From the NCBI RefSeq assembly GCF_963259705.1, contig NC_081840.1:2123956-2187955 (forward strand): a DNA stretch of 64,000 bases, in the 5' to 3' direction. Shown piece by piece: positions 13,601 to 25,600 of this stretch. How positions within the stretch are numbered: position 1 is the stretch's first letter; each line of letters opens with the position of its first letter. A program made the translations under genes and the position numbers. The stretch comes from Myotis daubentonii. Lineage: Eukaryota > Chordata > Mammalia > Chiroptera > Vespertilionidae. The notes under the pieces were generated by a model, which made no database searches, was not told where the DNA came from, and saw only the letters and a list, made by a program, of their open reading frames with translations.

Positions 13601-16600
13601 GGACGTTCCACTGTTCGGCATTGGGTCGATCTGCAATTACGCTTTTATTATTATAGATACTTGCTGAGCATCTGCTGATGAGGGTGCTCAGCTTTGATAA
13701 GATGGGTGTGTGGGGTGAGAGGAATCCAGTTGACCCTGAAATTCAGGCCTCCCTCGCGCATTCCTGCCGGCCTGTTTCTTCGGTTTGCTGCTGCCTCAGA
13801 GCCTGGGCGGTCAGAGCAAACAGGTGCGCTCCCGGCACGGGTGCCCAGCTCCGCTGCCCGTCCTGCCCGTGGCTGACACAGCCTGTCTCTGCAGGCGGCC
13901 CTGGCCGAGAGCTCCCGCCTGAAGCAGCAGCTGACCATGCTGCCGCTGAAGACAGACCTGCTGGGCAGCGTCTTCGGCCAGGACAGAGCCACGGCCCTCC
14001 TGGAGCAGGTGACGAGCTCCGTGCGGGACAGGGACCTGCTCCACAACAGCCTCCTGCAGAGGAAAAGCAAGCTGCAGGTGAGCGCTGAGGACGGCCACCC
14101 TTCCCGGCAGGCAGCCGCATTCGGACCTGAGCCCCAGCACGTGCACTGTGCGCCCTGCGCACATCCCTTTGCCCCAACCAAGGGCTCCTCGTCTATGGAC
14201 TGGGGGGGATGATTGTGTGGTTGTTCTGGTCTCCTGGCCGCCTCTCTGCCCCTGATTCTGCCCTCCGGTCCCCTCGCTGCACTGCAGTCACTGAACTGCC
14301 TTCCGCAGGGACTGGGGTGTCCAATGAGAAAATGCAGGAAAAAAATGTGAGCTTTTGACACCTGGTTAACTGGAAGCTGTTATTATTAGGGACACGTTTC
14401 CAAATGACTGCACTGAATCAAAGATGCAATGTGGCATGCTGCAGACAGTTTATTCTCTCTGCACATGTTTGCTGAGCCTCTGATGGTGATGGTGATGATG
14501 GTGGTGATGGTGGTGGTGGTGATGATGGAGGTGATAATGGTGATGGTGGTGATGGCGGTGGTGATGATTGATGACGACAGTGATGGTGGTGATGATGATG
14601 ATGATGGTGTTGGTAGTGGTGATAATTATGATGGTGATGGTGGTGATGATGGTGATGGTGATGATGATGGTGGTGATGGTGGTGATGATGGTCATAATGA
14701 TGGTGGTGATGATGGAGGTGATAATGGTGATGGTGGTGATGGTTGTGATGGTGGTGGTGATGATGATGGTGGTGGTGATGGTGATGGTGATGATGGTGAT
14801 GATGATAGTGATGATGGTGATGATGGTGATGATGATGGTGGTGGTGATGATAGTGATGATGGTGATGATGATGGCGATGGTGGTGATGATGATGATGGCT
14901 ATGATGGTGATGGTAATGATGGTGATGGTGGTGATGACGGAGGTGATGGTGGTGATAGTCGTGGTGATGATTGATGATGATGGTGATGATGGTGGTGGTG
15001 ATAATGATGATGGTGGTGGTGGTGATGATGATGACGGTGATGGTGATGGTGATGATGGTGGTGATAAAGGTGATAAAGGTGATGATGGTGGTGATGATGA
15101 TGGTGGTGATGATGGTGATGATGGTGGTGATAACTGTGGTCTGTGAGGCACTGACAGGGCCGGGCACATGCTGAGAACTGCACATCTGTGATCTCACTGA
15201 CCCCAGTAACAAACATTCTAGGGTTTGCAAGGCAGACGCTCTCTGCTGCAGCTCTCAACTCTGCCACTGCGGCAAGAGAGCAGCTGCAAAGGAGTGGGCA
15301 TGGCTGTGTCCCAATAAAACTTTATTAACAAACAGACCTCTGGGGGGACTAGGGGTGTGGGTAGAGACGTAGTCTGCTGGCCTCTGTGCAGTGGGCAGAG
15401 GAGCTGTCTGTGAGGGCGCTATGGTGACCCTGGGGAGGGCGCTCAGCCCCTCCAGAGCTCTGGAAAGCTTCCTGGAGGCGGCGCCGCCTGAGTGAGCGTG
15501 AGCGGCCCCGGAGAAAGCAGCTGGGCTGGGAGGAAAGTGCCTCACTTGTGTGCTGCCCGTTCTGTGTCCCCAGAGCCTGCTTGCTCAGCACAAAGACTTC
15601 GGGGCTGCCATCGAGCCCCTGCAGAGGACGCTCTCGGACCTCCAGACCAGGGCCCGAGCCGAGAATGGGCTTCAGCGGGACCTTCCTGGGAAGCAGGCCC
15701 AGCTGTCGAGGCTGCAGGTGAGGGGTCTGCGGGGCCTGAGTCGCCTCTTCAGGTGCTCCGCGCACCAGGAGGCAGGCAGCCCCTCCTTAGAAACCGGCCA
15801 AGCAGCGCCGGCCCCAGCCGCACACTCAGCCCCTCGCTGTGCCCTGACCTTTCACCTCGGTTGATTTCCTGGGGGTTCCTGGCCTCGCAGGGCCCTCAGC
15901 GCCTCCAGACTGCTGACTCTCCAGCTTCCAAGACGATAAGCTGCCTTTCTGCTTACTCCGCGGTTCCAAAGTCCCACACTGGCCGTGTTTTTAAAGTTGC
16001 TTTGCTAAGTGTTCCTGTGAGTGCAGAGGCCCCTACTGGCTCTGAGAAGGAACGTTCTGAACCACACGGGGACGCCCCTCGGCGCTGGTGACCGCTGTCG
16101 CTGGGTGAGGAGCTGCTGGCTCCTAACGAGTACCTGTTAACCCAAGCACAGCTCAGCTGCAAGTGGCGAGTGCTCTTGGGAAGGTGTTAGAAGTGGTGCG
16201 TGTGCGGCTTTCCAGCCAGAGCTGGGGTGGATTCTTCATACCGCGGGCTGGCCGCCAGGAGGAGTCCCGATGGGAGTTTGTATTCTCATGGTGCCTCAGA
16301 ATATCTCCATCGCATTAAAACTCTCACCGGTCCTGAGACTGGGCCGTCAGATGGCCATGAGGTGCAGCCGCAGGAGTTGGGGAGCCCCACCCTCCGAGAC
16401 CCTCCACCGCGTCCCACTCAGAGTCCCCCCACCCTGATCAGCACCCCTGCGAGAGGCAGGAGGGTCAGCCCCCTCATTGCTTCCTCTGCTGCAGGGGCTG
16501 CAGGAAGAGGGGCTGGACCTGGGCGTGCAGGTGGAGGCCACCAGGCCTTTCATCCAGGGGAACCCCAACCACCAGCACAGAATGGACCAGCTTTCGGCCG

Positions 16601-19600
16601 ACTGCCAGGCCCTGCAGCGGTCCCTGGAGGTAAGGGCCGTGCAGACACCGGCCTGGACCTGACCCTCCCCGAGTCCCCCCTCTTCTTCCTCCCTCCTGCC
16701 AGCGCTTCTTTTCCTTTCTCTTGTCCTTCTTGCCTCCCTCACCTACTCATCAGACCATCATTGAGCGCCTCCTGTATGCCAGGCAGTGATCGGGGCCCTA
16801 GGCAAGGGCAGCTGAGCCAGCAGGCAAGGCCCCTGTTCTCCCGGGTGACGTTCCAGGGGGTAGATGGACAGAGTGGGCAGCCAACAAGTAAACGTACAAT
16901 TCCGCCTGGGCCGGGGCCAAAGAGCAGGGCACCGTGCAGGTGCTCCCCGAAGCCCAGCGGGCAGTGGCCCACACGCTTGCCGCCTTAGGGTGAGGTTGAA
17001 AGGTGCACCTGGTGGCCTGGCGCCGTGCCTGCAGTGCCCTCTAGTGGCCGCCTGGGTCATTCTGGTGCTACGGAAGGTGGACTCCCTTGTGAGCGGTGGG
17101 AGTGGAGATTGAGGTCCTTCAACATCTCCCTGAGGCAGTGGTTCTCAACCTTCCTGACGCCGCGACCCTTGAATACAGTTCCTCATGTTTGAATACAGTT
17201 CCTCATGTTGTGGGTGACCCCCAACCATAAAATTATTTTCGTTGCTACTTCGTAACTGTAATGTTGCTACTGTTATAAATCGTAATGTAAATATCTGATA
17301 TGCAGGATGTATTTTCATTGTTACAAAGTGAACATAATGAAAGCATAGTGATGAATCACAAAAACAATATGTAATTATATATGTGTTTTCCGATGGTCTT
17401 AGGCGACCCCTGTGAAAGGGTCCTTCGGCCCCCAAAGGGGTTGCAACCCACCAGTTGGAGCCCCAGGAGCGCACAGCCGGCCCTCAGGCTGCCTCACTCA
17501 GGAAAACAGTCTGAGGGTTCCCCACCCTACGGCTGACATGCCCTTAATAACAAGTGTTCTTAACAGCCTCCTCGCAGTCCTGAGACTCACAGATAGTGTC
17601 AGCAGCCACACCACTTAACACTTTAATATAATGCCCTTTCTACAGTAGGGAATGTAAATAAAAGGAAAGTAATTATTAGAAAAAATAATGTCTTTCAAAA
17701 TGTAAGTGGCCGCGGTGGCCACACCAAGGCGGGAGGAGGCGGGCGGTGCGCCCTCCCCAGGGGGTGGCCTCCGGTGCCTCCAGCCGCGAGGTTTTCTGGG
17801 AGGCGAACAACCCCGAGTGCGGTCCTCCATCCGCTTATGGAGCAGCCGCATTCCTGCGCAGCCCACGTGGTCGTTAAAGCTGCCAACGTCTCTTTGTGTT
17901 TGTGTGGTAACTGGAGGCAGATTCTAAGCTCAGGCCGCAATAAACGTGGGTGTGGGCAGGGCCTGAGAAGACCCCCCACGCCCCACACTCCCACTGTCTC
18001 TGCTGGCACCCACCCCGTCACCACCAGGGCAACCCAAACCCCCCTGAGTTTCAGGAAATACAGCCCTACCCAGCTAGGCCCCCGGTCTGCATGAGGGCTG
18101 AGGTCTAGATGGATTCATTTCACTCCGTTTACTAAGTTAGCAGCTACTGGTCCCCAGGTTGAGGCAGGGGGCGTAGGGAAATAAGAACCACTGACCCCAC
18201 CCCTTTAGGTGCCACAGAGCCCATAGACGCAGCAAACTTCAGCTTTATAATGAAAAAAACACGTGTTTTTATTGATTTCAGCGAGAGGAAGGGAGAGGGA
18301 GGGAGGGAGAGAAACATCAATGATGAGCGAGAATCATCCATCGGCTGCCTCCTGCACGGCCCCTACTGGGGATCGAGCCCGCAACACGGGTGTGTGTCCT
18401 GACAGGGAATCAAAACGTGACCTCCTGGTTCCTGGGTCAATGCTCAACCACGGAGCCATGCCGGCTGGGCAGCAAACCTCAGCTTTCATGCCCACAGCCA
18501 GTAATGGGCTCAGGCCTCGCCATCTTTTTATTCAGTTTGGGGTCTACCTATAGCCCTTAGGCAGGCAGACTATCTTATCAGTGAGGATTTACATGACTAT
18601 CTGGTGGGGAAGTTGCTTCAGCTACCATTGTCTGGACTAAACAGTGGGTTCATAGCCCTGACCTTTGCCAGGGCTCAAGGGTCACCAGCCTCCCAGCTCC
18701 TAGTTCACACCTCTCTGCCAGTGAAGGCAATGGGCGGCTTCCCACGCTTCCTCTTGGTGAAGAGTGTTCGCTTTGCTGGGGGTGCACCCAGGGGTGAAAG
18801 GGTCGCGTCCCAGGGCTGCCATGTTCCGGGTAGGAGCTGTGGACCCACCATTTTCACAAGTGGCTGTGCCGATGCACCCACACGGGGTGGACAGGCAATC
18901 CGGTTGCCCCAGACTCCGAGCAGGAAAGCGAGGCAGGCTCCAAGCCCTTTTCGCCAGAAGCTGTCTTCCAGGCCCATGCCTTGCACCATGTAGAGGGAGG
19001 ACCCGCGCCCTGGTCCCTGCTGGGTCGGGGGCCCTAAAGGGGAGCACACCCCGGGGCCCGGGCAGGCCTGGGGGCCCAGGTCTCGGCCTCAGCCAGCACT
19101 CAGGCGCCCTGGCCCCGGCTGTGCCGCAGGACCTGGTGGACGGCAGCCAGCGGAGCACACGGGAGCACTGCGCCTTCAGCCACGAGCTCCTGCAGCTGCA
19201 GCAGTGGGTGGCCGTGGTCACGCAGAAGCTGGAGTCCTACCTGGGGGACACGGGCCCCTGGGACGCCCAGGCCCGCGAGGCCGAAGTCCAGGTGAGTGGC
19301 TTTCCCTGCGGCGACGGCGCACCCCCAGGCAGGTCGGGAGGCCAAAGCACCCGCCCTGGGAGCGGAGGCCGCCAGGACTCACCGCGTGCGTGTGCGTGTG
19401 TGTGTGCGTGTGTGTGTGTGTGCACAGGGGCTGCTGGCGGAATTCCCCGAGAAGGAGGCCCAGCTGCCCCTGGTGGAAGCGCATGGCCGGCTGGTGATGG
19501 AAACGTCCTCCCCGGAAGGGGCTGCGGAGGTCCAGGAGGAGCTGGCGGAGCTGGCGGGGGCGTGGCGGGCCCTGAGGCTGCTGGAGCACAGCCTGCTGAG

Positions 19601-22600
19601 GTGAGGGGCCCCCTGGCCGTCGGCCTGGTCTGGCATCACCCTCCCCACAGCGCGGAGCCCAGTGGTGCCGTGGGACAGGGGCCGGGCATCTCCCGGCTGG
19701 CCCAGCTGGCATTCTGGAGGTCCAGAGGAGCAGGGAGCTGCCCCGGCTGGGAGTGAGCCTCCAGCCTACCCGCCCGGGCTCGGGCCGCACCCCCATCACC
19801 GGGCACCTGCACCCCACCCCCACCACCGTGAGGGGGTCTCAGCACCCCCATCACTGGGCACCTGCACCCCACCCCCACCACCGTGAGGGGGTCTCAGCAC
19901 CCCCATCACTGGGCACCTGCACCCCACCCCCACCACCATGAGGGGGTCTCAGCACCCCCATCACTGGGCACCTGCACCCCACCCCCACCACCATGAGGGG
20001 GTCTCAGCACCCCCATCACCGGGCCCCTGCTCCCCACCCCCACCACCATGAGGGGGTCTCAGCACTCCCATCACCGGGCACCTGCACCCCACCCCCGTCA
20101 CTGTGAGGGGTCTCAGTAGGCGAGTCCCCTCCCGGGTCCGGCGTTGACGGCTGGTTTGTTTCCTCAGCCTCATCAGAAACCGGCAGCTGCAGAGGCTGGA
20201 CGTGGACTCCGGAAAGACCCCGATTTTCACCAACAACATCCCGAAGAGGGGCTTTGTCCTCACCCCCACGGGGCCCCTCTCCAGGCGGCACCGGCAGGTG
20301 AGTCTGGCGGGGCTTCCAGGAGGAGGGGCCAGATCCCAGGCCAGTGATGGGGGCGGGGAGGATCTCCGGCAAAGCCCCCAACCGGGCCACAGGCTCCGCT
20401 CGGAGTGGGCCCCGTCCCGTCTCCGTCAGCCGGCCCTGCGTGTCACAGGCGTCCCTCAGGCCACTGGACAGACGGACTCAGAGACCCCAGACCCAGGCCC
20501 TGGGGAAGGCCCCAGGCTCCCCTGGACAGGCACGCCCTGGCCCCTCAGAAACACCGCCCCCTGCAGGGAGGAGAGGCCAGGGGTCAGCGCTTCCCGCCGA
20601 GCCCAGGCTGCAAACTGAAACCACAGAGGGTGGGCATGTTTTGGTGCCATGAGTTGTATTTTGTAGAAAGAACTAAGCTCCCTGCCCTGTATCAGCCGTC
20701 CTGTCCCCCAAATGCCTTCACAAAAGGCAGCGCATTGGCGAGAAGCTAGCGCAGTGAAGAGAAAACTCACTCTTTCTTCAAAGCCAGCGTCACCCCATCC
20801 ATCCTGTTCTCCGCCCGCGAGGCACTGATGGGGTGTTACCGCTTGGAGCTGTGCCGGGGCTGGGGCCCAGCTGGGAACCACCCAGAAACCCTTCCCCCAA
20901 GCAGAGCCGGAGCCCAGCGCAGGGCCATGCCTGCTGTGCCTGCACCCGATCGCTGCTTAACATGCGGGCTCTGACTCAGGAGGTCTGGGGGCCCCGAGCC
21001 TGCTGTCTGCAAGCCCCTCGGAGCACCCCGTGAGAGACGAGGCAGTGGGAACCACAGGCCATGAAATCGGGGTTTCCAGAAAGCGGGGTGCAATGGCAGA
21101 GGGGCCATGGGCTGTGGGGCCTGCAGAGAGGCCGTGACCAGGGCTGGGCCAGGGCAGCCCTCCCAGAGGGAAATGTGAGGGGACCATGGAGGCAGGGAGC
21201 GGGGACGGGGGGGGGGGGGCGGGGGCGGGTTGTTCCTCGCAGAGGAGGCATGTGTGCAAAACCCCGAGAAAGTGCAGGGCCAGGTGCCAGGCGGGTTTGA
21301 GCGCTCGGGTGGAGAACGGGCAGGTGGGACGAGCCGCAGATAGGCAGAGCCGCCCCGAGGCCTTGGGCCACATCGAGGCGTGTGAGAAGCCACCGGGGTG
21401 CACAAGGGAGGGCTCAGCCGAGTGACGGCAGGAGAGAGCCCACTCCGACCACAGAGCCACAGGGGCAAAGGGCCGGCGGGTAACGCAGCTTACCAGCGTC
21501 CTGGTCGGGTGGTGGGGCTGCCACGGGGGGCCGGGGGCCCAGGAATGTCCCGGACCCTCCACACTGCGGCCACGCTGAGCAGACACTCCTTGCCCCCAGG
21601 CCTCTCGCATCCCTGTGGGCATCCTCGTGCCCGCCCTCCGCCCGGTGGGATCCCAGGACACGAGGCCGGAAGGCTGGGTTCCCCGCTGATGCTTTGGCCT
21701 CGCTGTCACTCCGGCAGGCAGACCCGCGCCAGGAAGCAGGAGGCGGCCGTGAGGGCTTCCCCCAGCTCCTGGGCGACTTCGAGCGGTGGCTGCAGGTGGA
21801 GAACGCCAAGCTGGTGAGAGTCATCGCCATGAGAACCGCCACGGCCGAGGCCGCCAGGGCCAGAGAGACGAAGCTGCAGGTGCGTGCCAGGAAAGGCCCC
21901 TTTCCGAGGGGCGGCACCATGGATGGTTTAAAAAAAAATTCCCATTGATTCCAGAGGGAGGGAGAGAGAAACATCAGTGATGAGAGAGAACCATCGATCG
22001 GCTGCCTCGTGCACGCCCCCTACCGGGTATGGAGCCGAAACCTGGACACGTGCCCTGACCAGGAATCAAACCGTGATTTCCTGGTTCACAGGTTGACACT
22101 CCATCTCGGGGCCGCACCAGCCGGGCCGGCAGTGTTTGCCACAAGGGAGCTCTTCCTTTTTTCCCGCTGAGATTACTTACTTATTTATTTTTGTGAAGCC
22201 TCCCCCCAGGGCATTTTTCTACTGACTTTTCGAGAAAGAGGTAAGGAGAGGGAGAGACGGAGAGAAACACTGATGTGAGAGAGTCACGTCGATTGGTGGC
22301 CTCTGCATGTGCTCTCCGACCAGGGCCAGGGATCAAGCCTGCAACCAAGGTACATGCCCTCGACTGGAATCGAACCCGGGACCCTTCCGTCCACAGGCGA
22401 TCGGCTCTCCCCTGAGCCAAACCAGCCAGGGCCCTAGGGAGCTCTTCAAAACAAGAAGCACGTACCTCGTCGTGAGCTGTCCCTGCCTGTGCGTGCGTAA
22501 TGGTTGTTGAGCTTGTCTGGCTGAAGCATTTTAGGAGAAGCATTCATCCTCTGCTCAGCCTGCCCCGTCCTGCCCGGCTGGGGAAACACACCCCAGTCGC

Positions 22601-25600
22601 CGCTGCGGGGTCTCCAAGCCGTGGCTACGTGGCTACATACAGAGCCTCCTGCAGTCGGGGGCTCCGCGCAGCAGCTCATTTCGCTCCTGGCTCTGAGGGC
22701 CGGCGGTTCGGCCGGGCTCGGCCGGCAGTCTCCCACCACAAATCTTTCTCTTTCGCTCCCGCCACGCCTTCCTTGGCTCCTGGGGAATTTTGCTTCTGTC
22801 CCTCTCACGCCCCCTGTCTGATCTGGGCACGTACCTTTTGGACCTGAATTACGGGCCTCGGGCGTCCCCGCGGAAGAGGGACTGGTCGCGGGGCCTCCAC
22901 CGCCGCAGGGCCCCGACTCTGACCTTTCCCTCCGCGGCCCCGAGGGGCTGCCCGCAGCCTGCGCTTTCACCGCGGTCCCTCCGGCCTGGCCAGCGGCCTG
23001 TTGGCAAAACAGCCTGCACGCTGGACCGGCCTCCCTGGTTCTCCTTGGCCTGGCTGTAGCCCCATGTGCTCCTTGCTGACTCTTTAGTGCCTTCATGTTA
23101 ACTTTTTGTCATCAAACCTCCCATTTCTGTCATTTTTTCCGGCACCGTCCTGCGCCTGGAATGCCTTTCAGATGTTTTGGATATGCGGCCCTCTTTCCTA
23201 GCTGTGAGAGGTTTGGTCCAATGGCCTGGTTGACCATGGCAGGCAGTCCTTCCTGCCCGCCCCTTCCTCCTGCTCGGTCACTCCTCTCTCTTCCTGCTGC
23301 CCCCCCACCCCAGTTCCATCCAGATCAGAGACGGGCTGGGGTTCCCCCGGTGAACCCTCCTGTCTGTGGAGAGCTCACATCCCCGGGGCTCCGAGAAGCT
23401 AGGCAGCTCACGCACAGAGCGCAGCTGGTAGGATGGGCCAGAGCCGGGCTCCCGAGCCAGATGCGGACCCCGGCTCCTGGGATTCCTGCCCGGAGCCCCA
23501 CATCCACACCGCTTCCCAGGAACCCCGAGGACCGAGGGGGCCCCCCTGTGGGACACAGCGCTAGATTTGGGAGGAAAATCCCTGTTTGGACATCGCTCTG
23601 CCAGGCCTAGGCTGAAGGAAGGGGGTCCACAGTGGCAGCTTTGATGGCAGTGACGCGAATGTGAGGGCTGGAGGTGACCGGGCGGCCAGCAGTGCTGACC
23701 CTGTCCTGCAGGCGCCCGTTCTGCTACGAGGCTGACAGCAATGGCCCGCCTTGGCCCACCTTCCCCAATAGGATTCTCATTCAATGGCTCTGTCAGCTCA
23801 AGTGGAACGCGATTGGCTGCCCCTTGCCAGCCAGGCGAGCGTCTGGGCCGTTGGAAGGTGCCCTTGACGTGGTCCTTTCCCCGCAGGAGCTGGAGGCTCG
23901 GGTCCCCGAAGGCCAGCATCTCTTCGAGGACCTCCTCCGTCTGGGGCCGGCGAGGGGCGCCTCGGAGGAGCTGGAGGACCTGCGCTACCGCTGGATGCTC
24001 TACAAGTCCAAGCTCAAGGACTCCGGGCAGCTGCTGGTGGGTGCAGGCGGGCAGGTCCCAGCCTGGGGGTGGACTGCGGCCGAGCCACGCTCACCTGGGA
24101 AACCTGGGCCACATCCACCCGCCCTGTGCCTCCAGGGACCAGACTGAGGGGACCGCGTGGTGGGAGGGAGGGAGGGAGGAGACTCCCAGGTCCCGGGTGC
24201 TGGATGGCGGGGTGCCATTCATTCACCTGTGAGGCCACCCTGTGAGGCCGGCTCCAGTAACAGCAGCCGTGACCGTGGCCTCACAGTTAAGGTCTGAGCA
24301 GCGCTGTGCTGCCTCGTGAGCTGCAACCTTTACGCCAGCGGTTCTCAGCCTGGGCTGCACATGAGAATCCCCTGGGAGTCTTTTAAAATCCTGATTTCTG
24401 GGCCTCCTCCTCCGGAAATTCTGTTTCTTTGTTACTAATGTGGCCCCACCCCAAAACAAAGAAACAGAATTTCTGGAGGAGGAGGCCCAGAAATCAGGAT
24501 TTTAAAAAGATGCCCAGGTGATTCTAATGTGCAGCCCAGGTTGAGAACCACTGCCTTACGCCATCATCCTATCAGTCCTCCCAGCAGCCTCTGCCCAGGG
24601 AATTGTGTCTCCAGTCCCCCGAGGGGCACTGAGACCCTGAGAATTCACACTCGTCCGCAGTCCCGGGGCTTGTGAGCGCAGAGCCACACTAGCACACGCC
24701 AGCGGGGGAGGCCTGGGCCCGGCCCGAGCCGGCACCACCCGCCCTGGGACTCCGAGCGAGCGAGCGAGCATCTTCCCCGTGCCGCCCCGCATCCCCTCTG
24801 GAGGAGCACTGAGAGCTTCACCAGAGCCATGAGGACGTGCGATGGCTCACAGCAGCCCTGTGGGGAGGACTGCTAGGATCCCCTGAGCACCAGCGGTGAG
24901 GAGACGGAGGCTTGGAGCTGAGCTGAGCTGAGCAGGGGGCTGTTGAGATGTTTCTGAGGGTCCCGGCTGCCCTCGGACCCCGGACCCCACCTCTGATGCG
25001 CCCCCTTTGCTGGCCCCACAGTGGCTGAGTCGGCCACTAGGTGTCAGCCCAGCCCCAGCCGGTGGCCCTGCCGCCGGCCTCGCCCAGGCGTCCCAGACAG
25101 AGTCCCACCTGGGCCCGGAGTGCGTTAAAAAGCTCATTAAATCGAATCACCTGCTGGCTCAGCCTGTCCAGATGACCAGGAGTTTTAAAGAAACGCTCCC
25201 CTGACAAAATGAATATTCCATTATGGGCTCTGCTGGGATTTAAGTTTCACTCACTTAACTTTTTTTCCCTTTTCCTCTCCTTCCCTAAAATAACAGACGC
25301 AGAGTTCTGCAGGGCAGCCCGCTGGATTCCAGAAGGTATGGCGCCCGCCATCTGCTCCCCACGCGGGAGGGTGGGTGGGCCGGGGGCTGGGCTGGGACCC
25401 CTGGGCTTCCTGGAAGGTTCCGTGAGGAGTGAACATTGATGCAGGGCCAGCTCTGGGCTGCCCGTGCTGGGCCCCAGGCCCTCACTCTCAGAAGCCCTGG
25501 GGGAGCAGAGTGGCCTGAGCTGTGACAGGCACAGGGTGGCGGGGACCCTAGAGTCCCCCCTACCCCCACCCCCCCAGGACGAGGTGACGAGGGAACAAGG

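Noticed and set aside
14418..15267. Very long frames (up to 270 codons) of His, Asp/Gly or Met/Val repeats on both strands
   Set aside because: They are translations of the GAT/GGT trinucleotide array in an intron. All six frames stay open because the repeat lacks stops.
18764..19756. 330-codon plus-strand frame overlapping exons w10 and w11
   Set aside because: It reads through splice sites and partly in another frame. The conserved nesprin-3 sequence is confined to the two exons.
19788..20116. CRISPR-like regular repeats
   Set aside because: Head-to-tail 55-bp units with no spacers in a mammalian intron, so a minisatellite.
24336..24553. A miRNA gene
   Set aside because: The hairpin is fully explained by a hAT MITE. 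Without small-RNA data I keep it as a transposon and list the RNA idea only as a finding.
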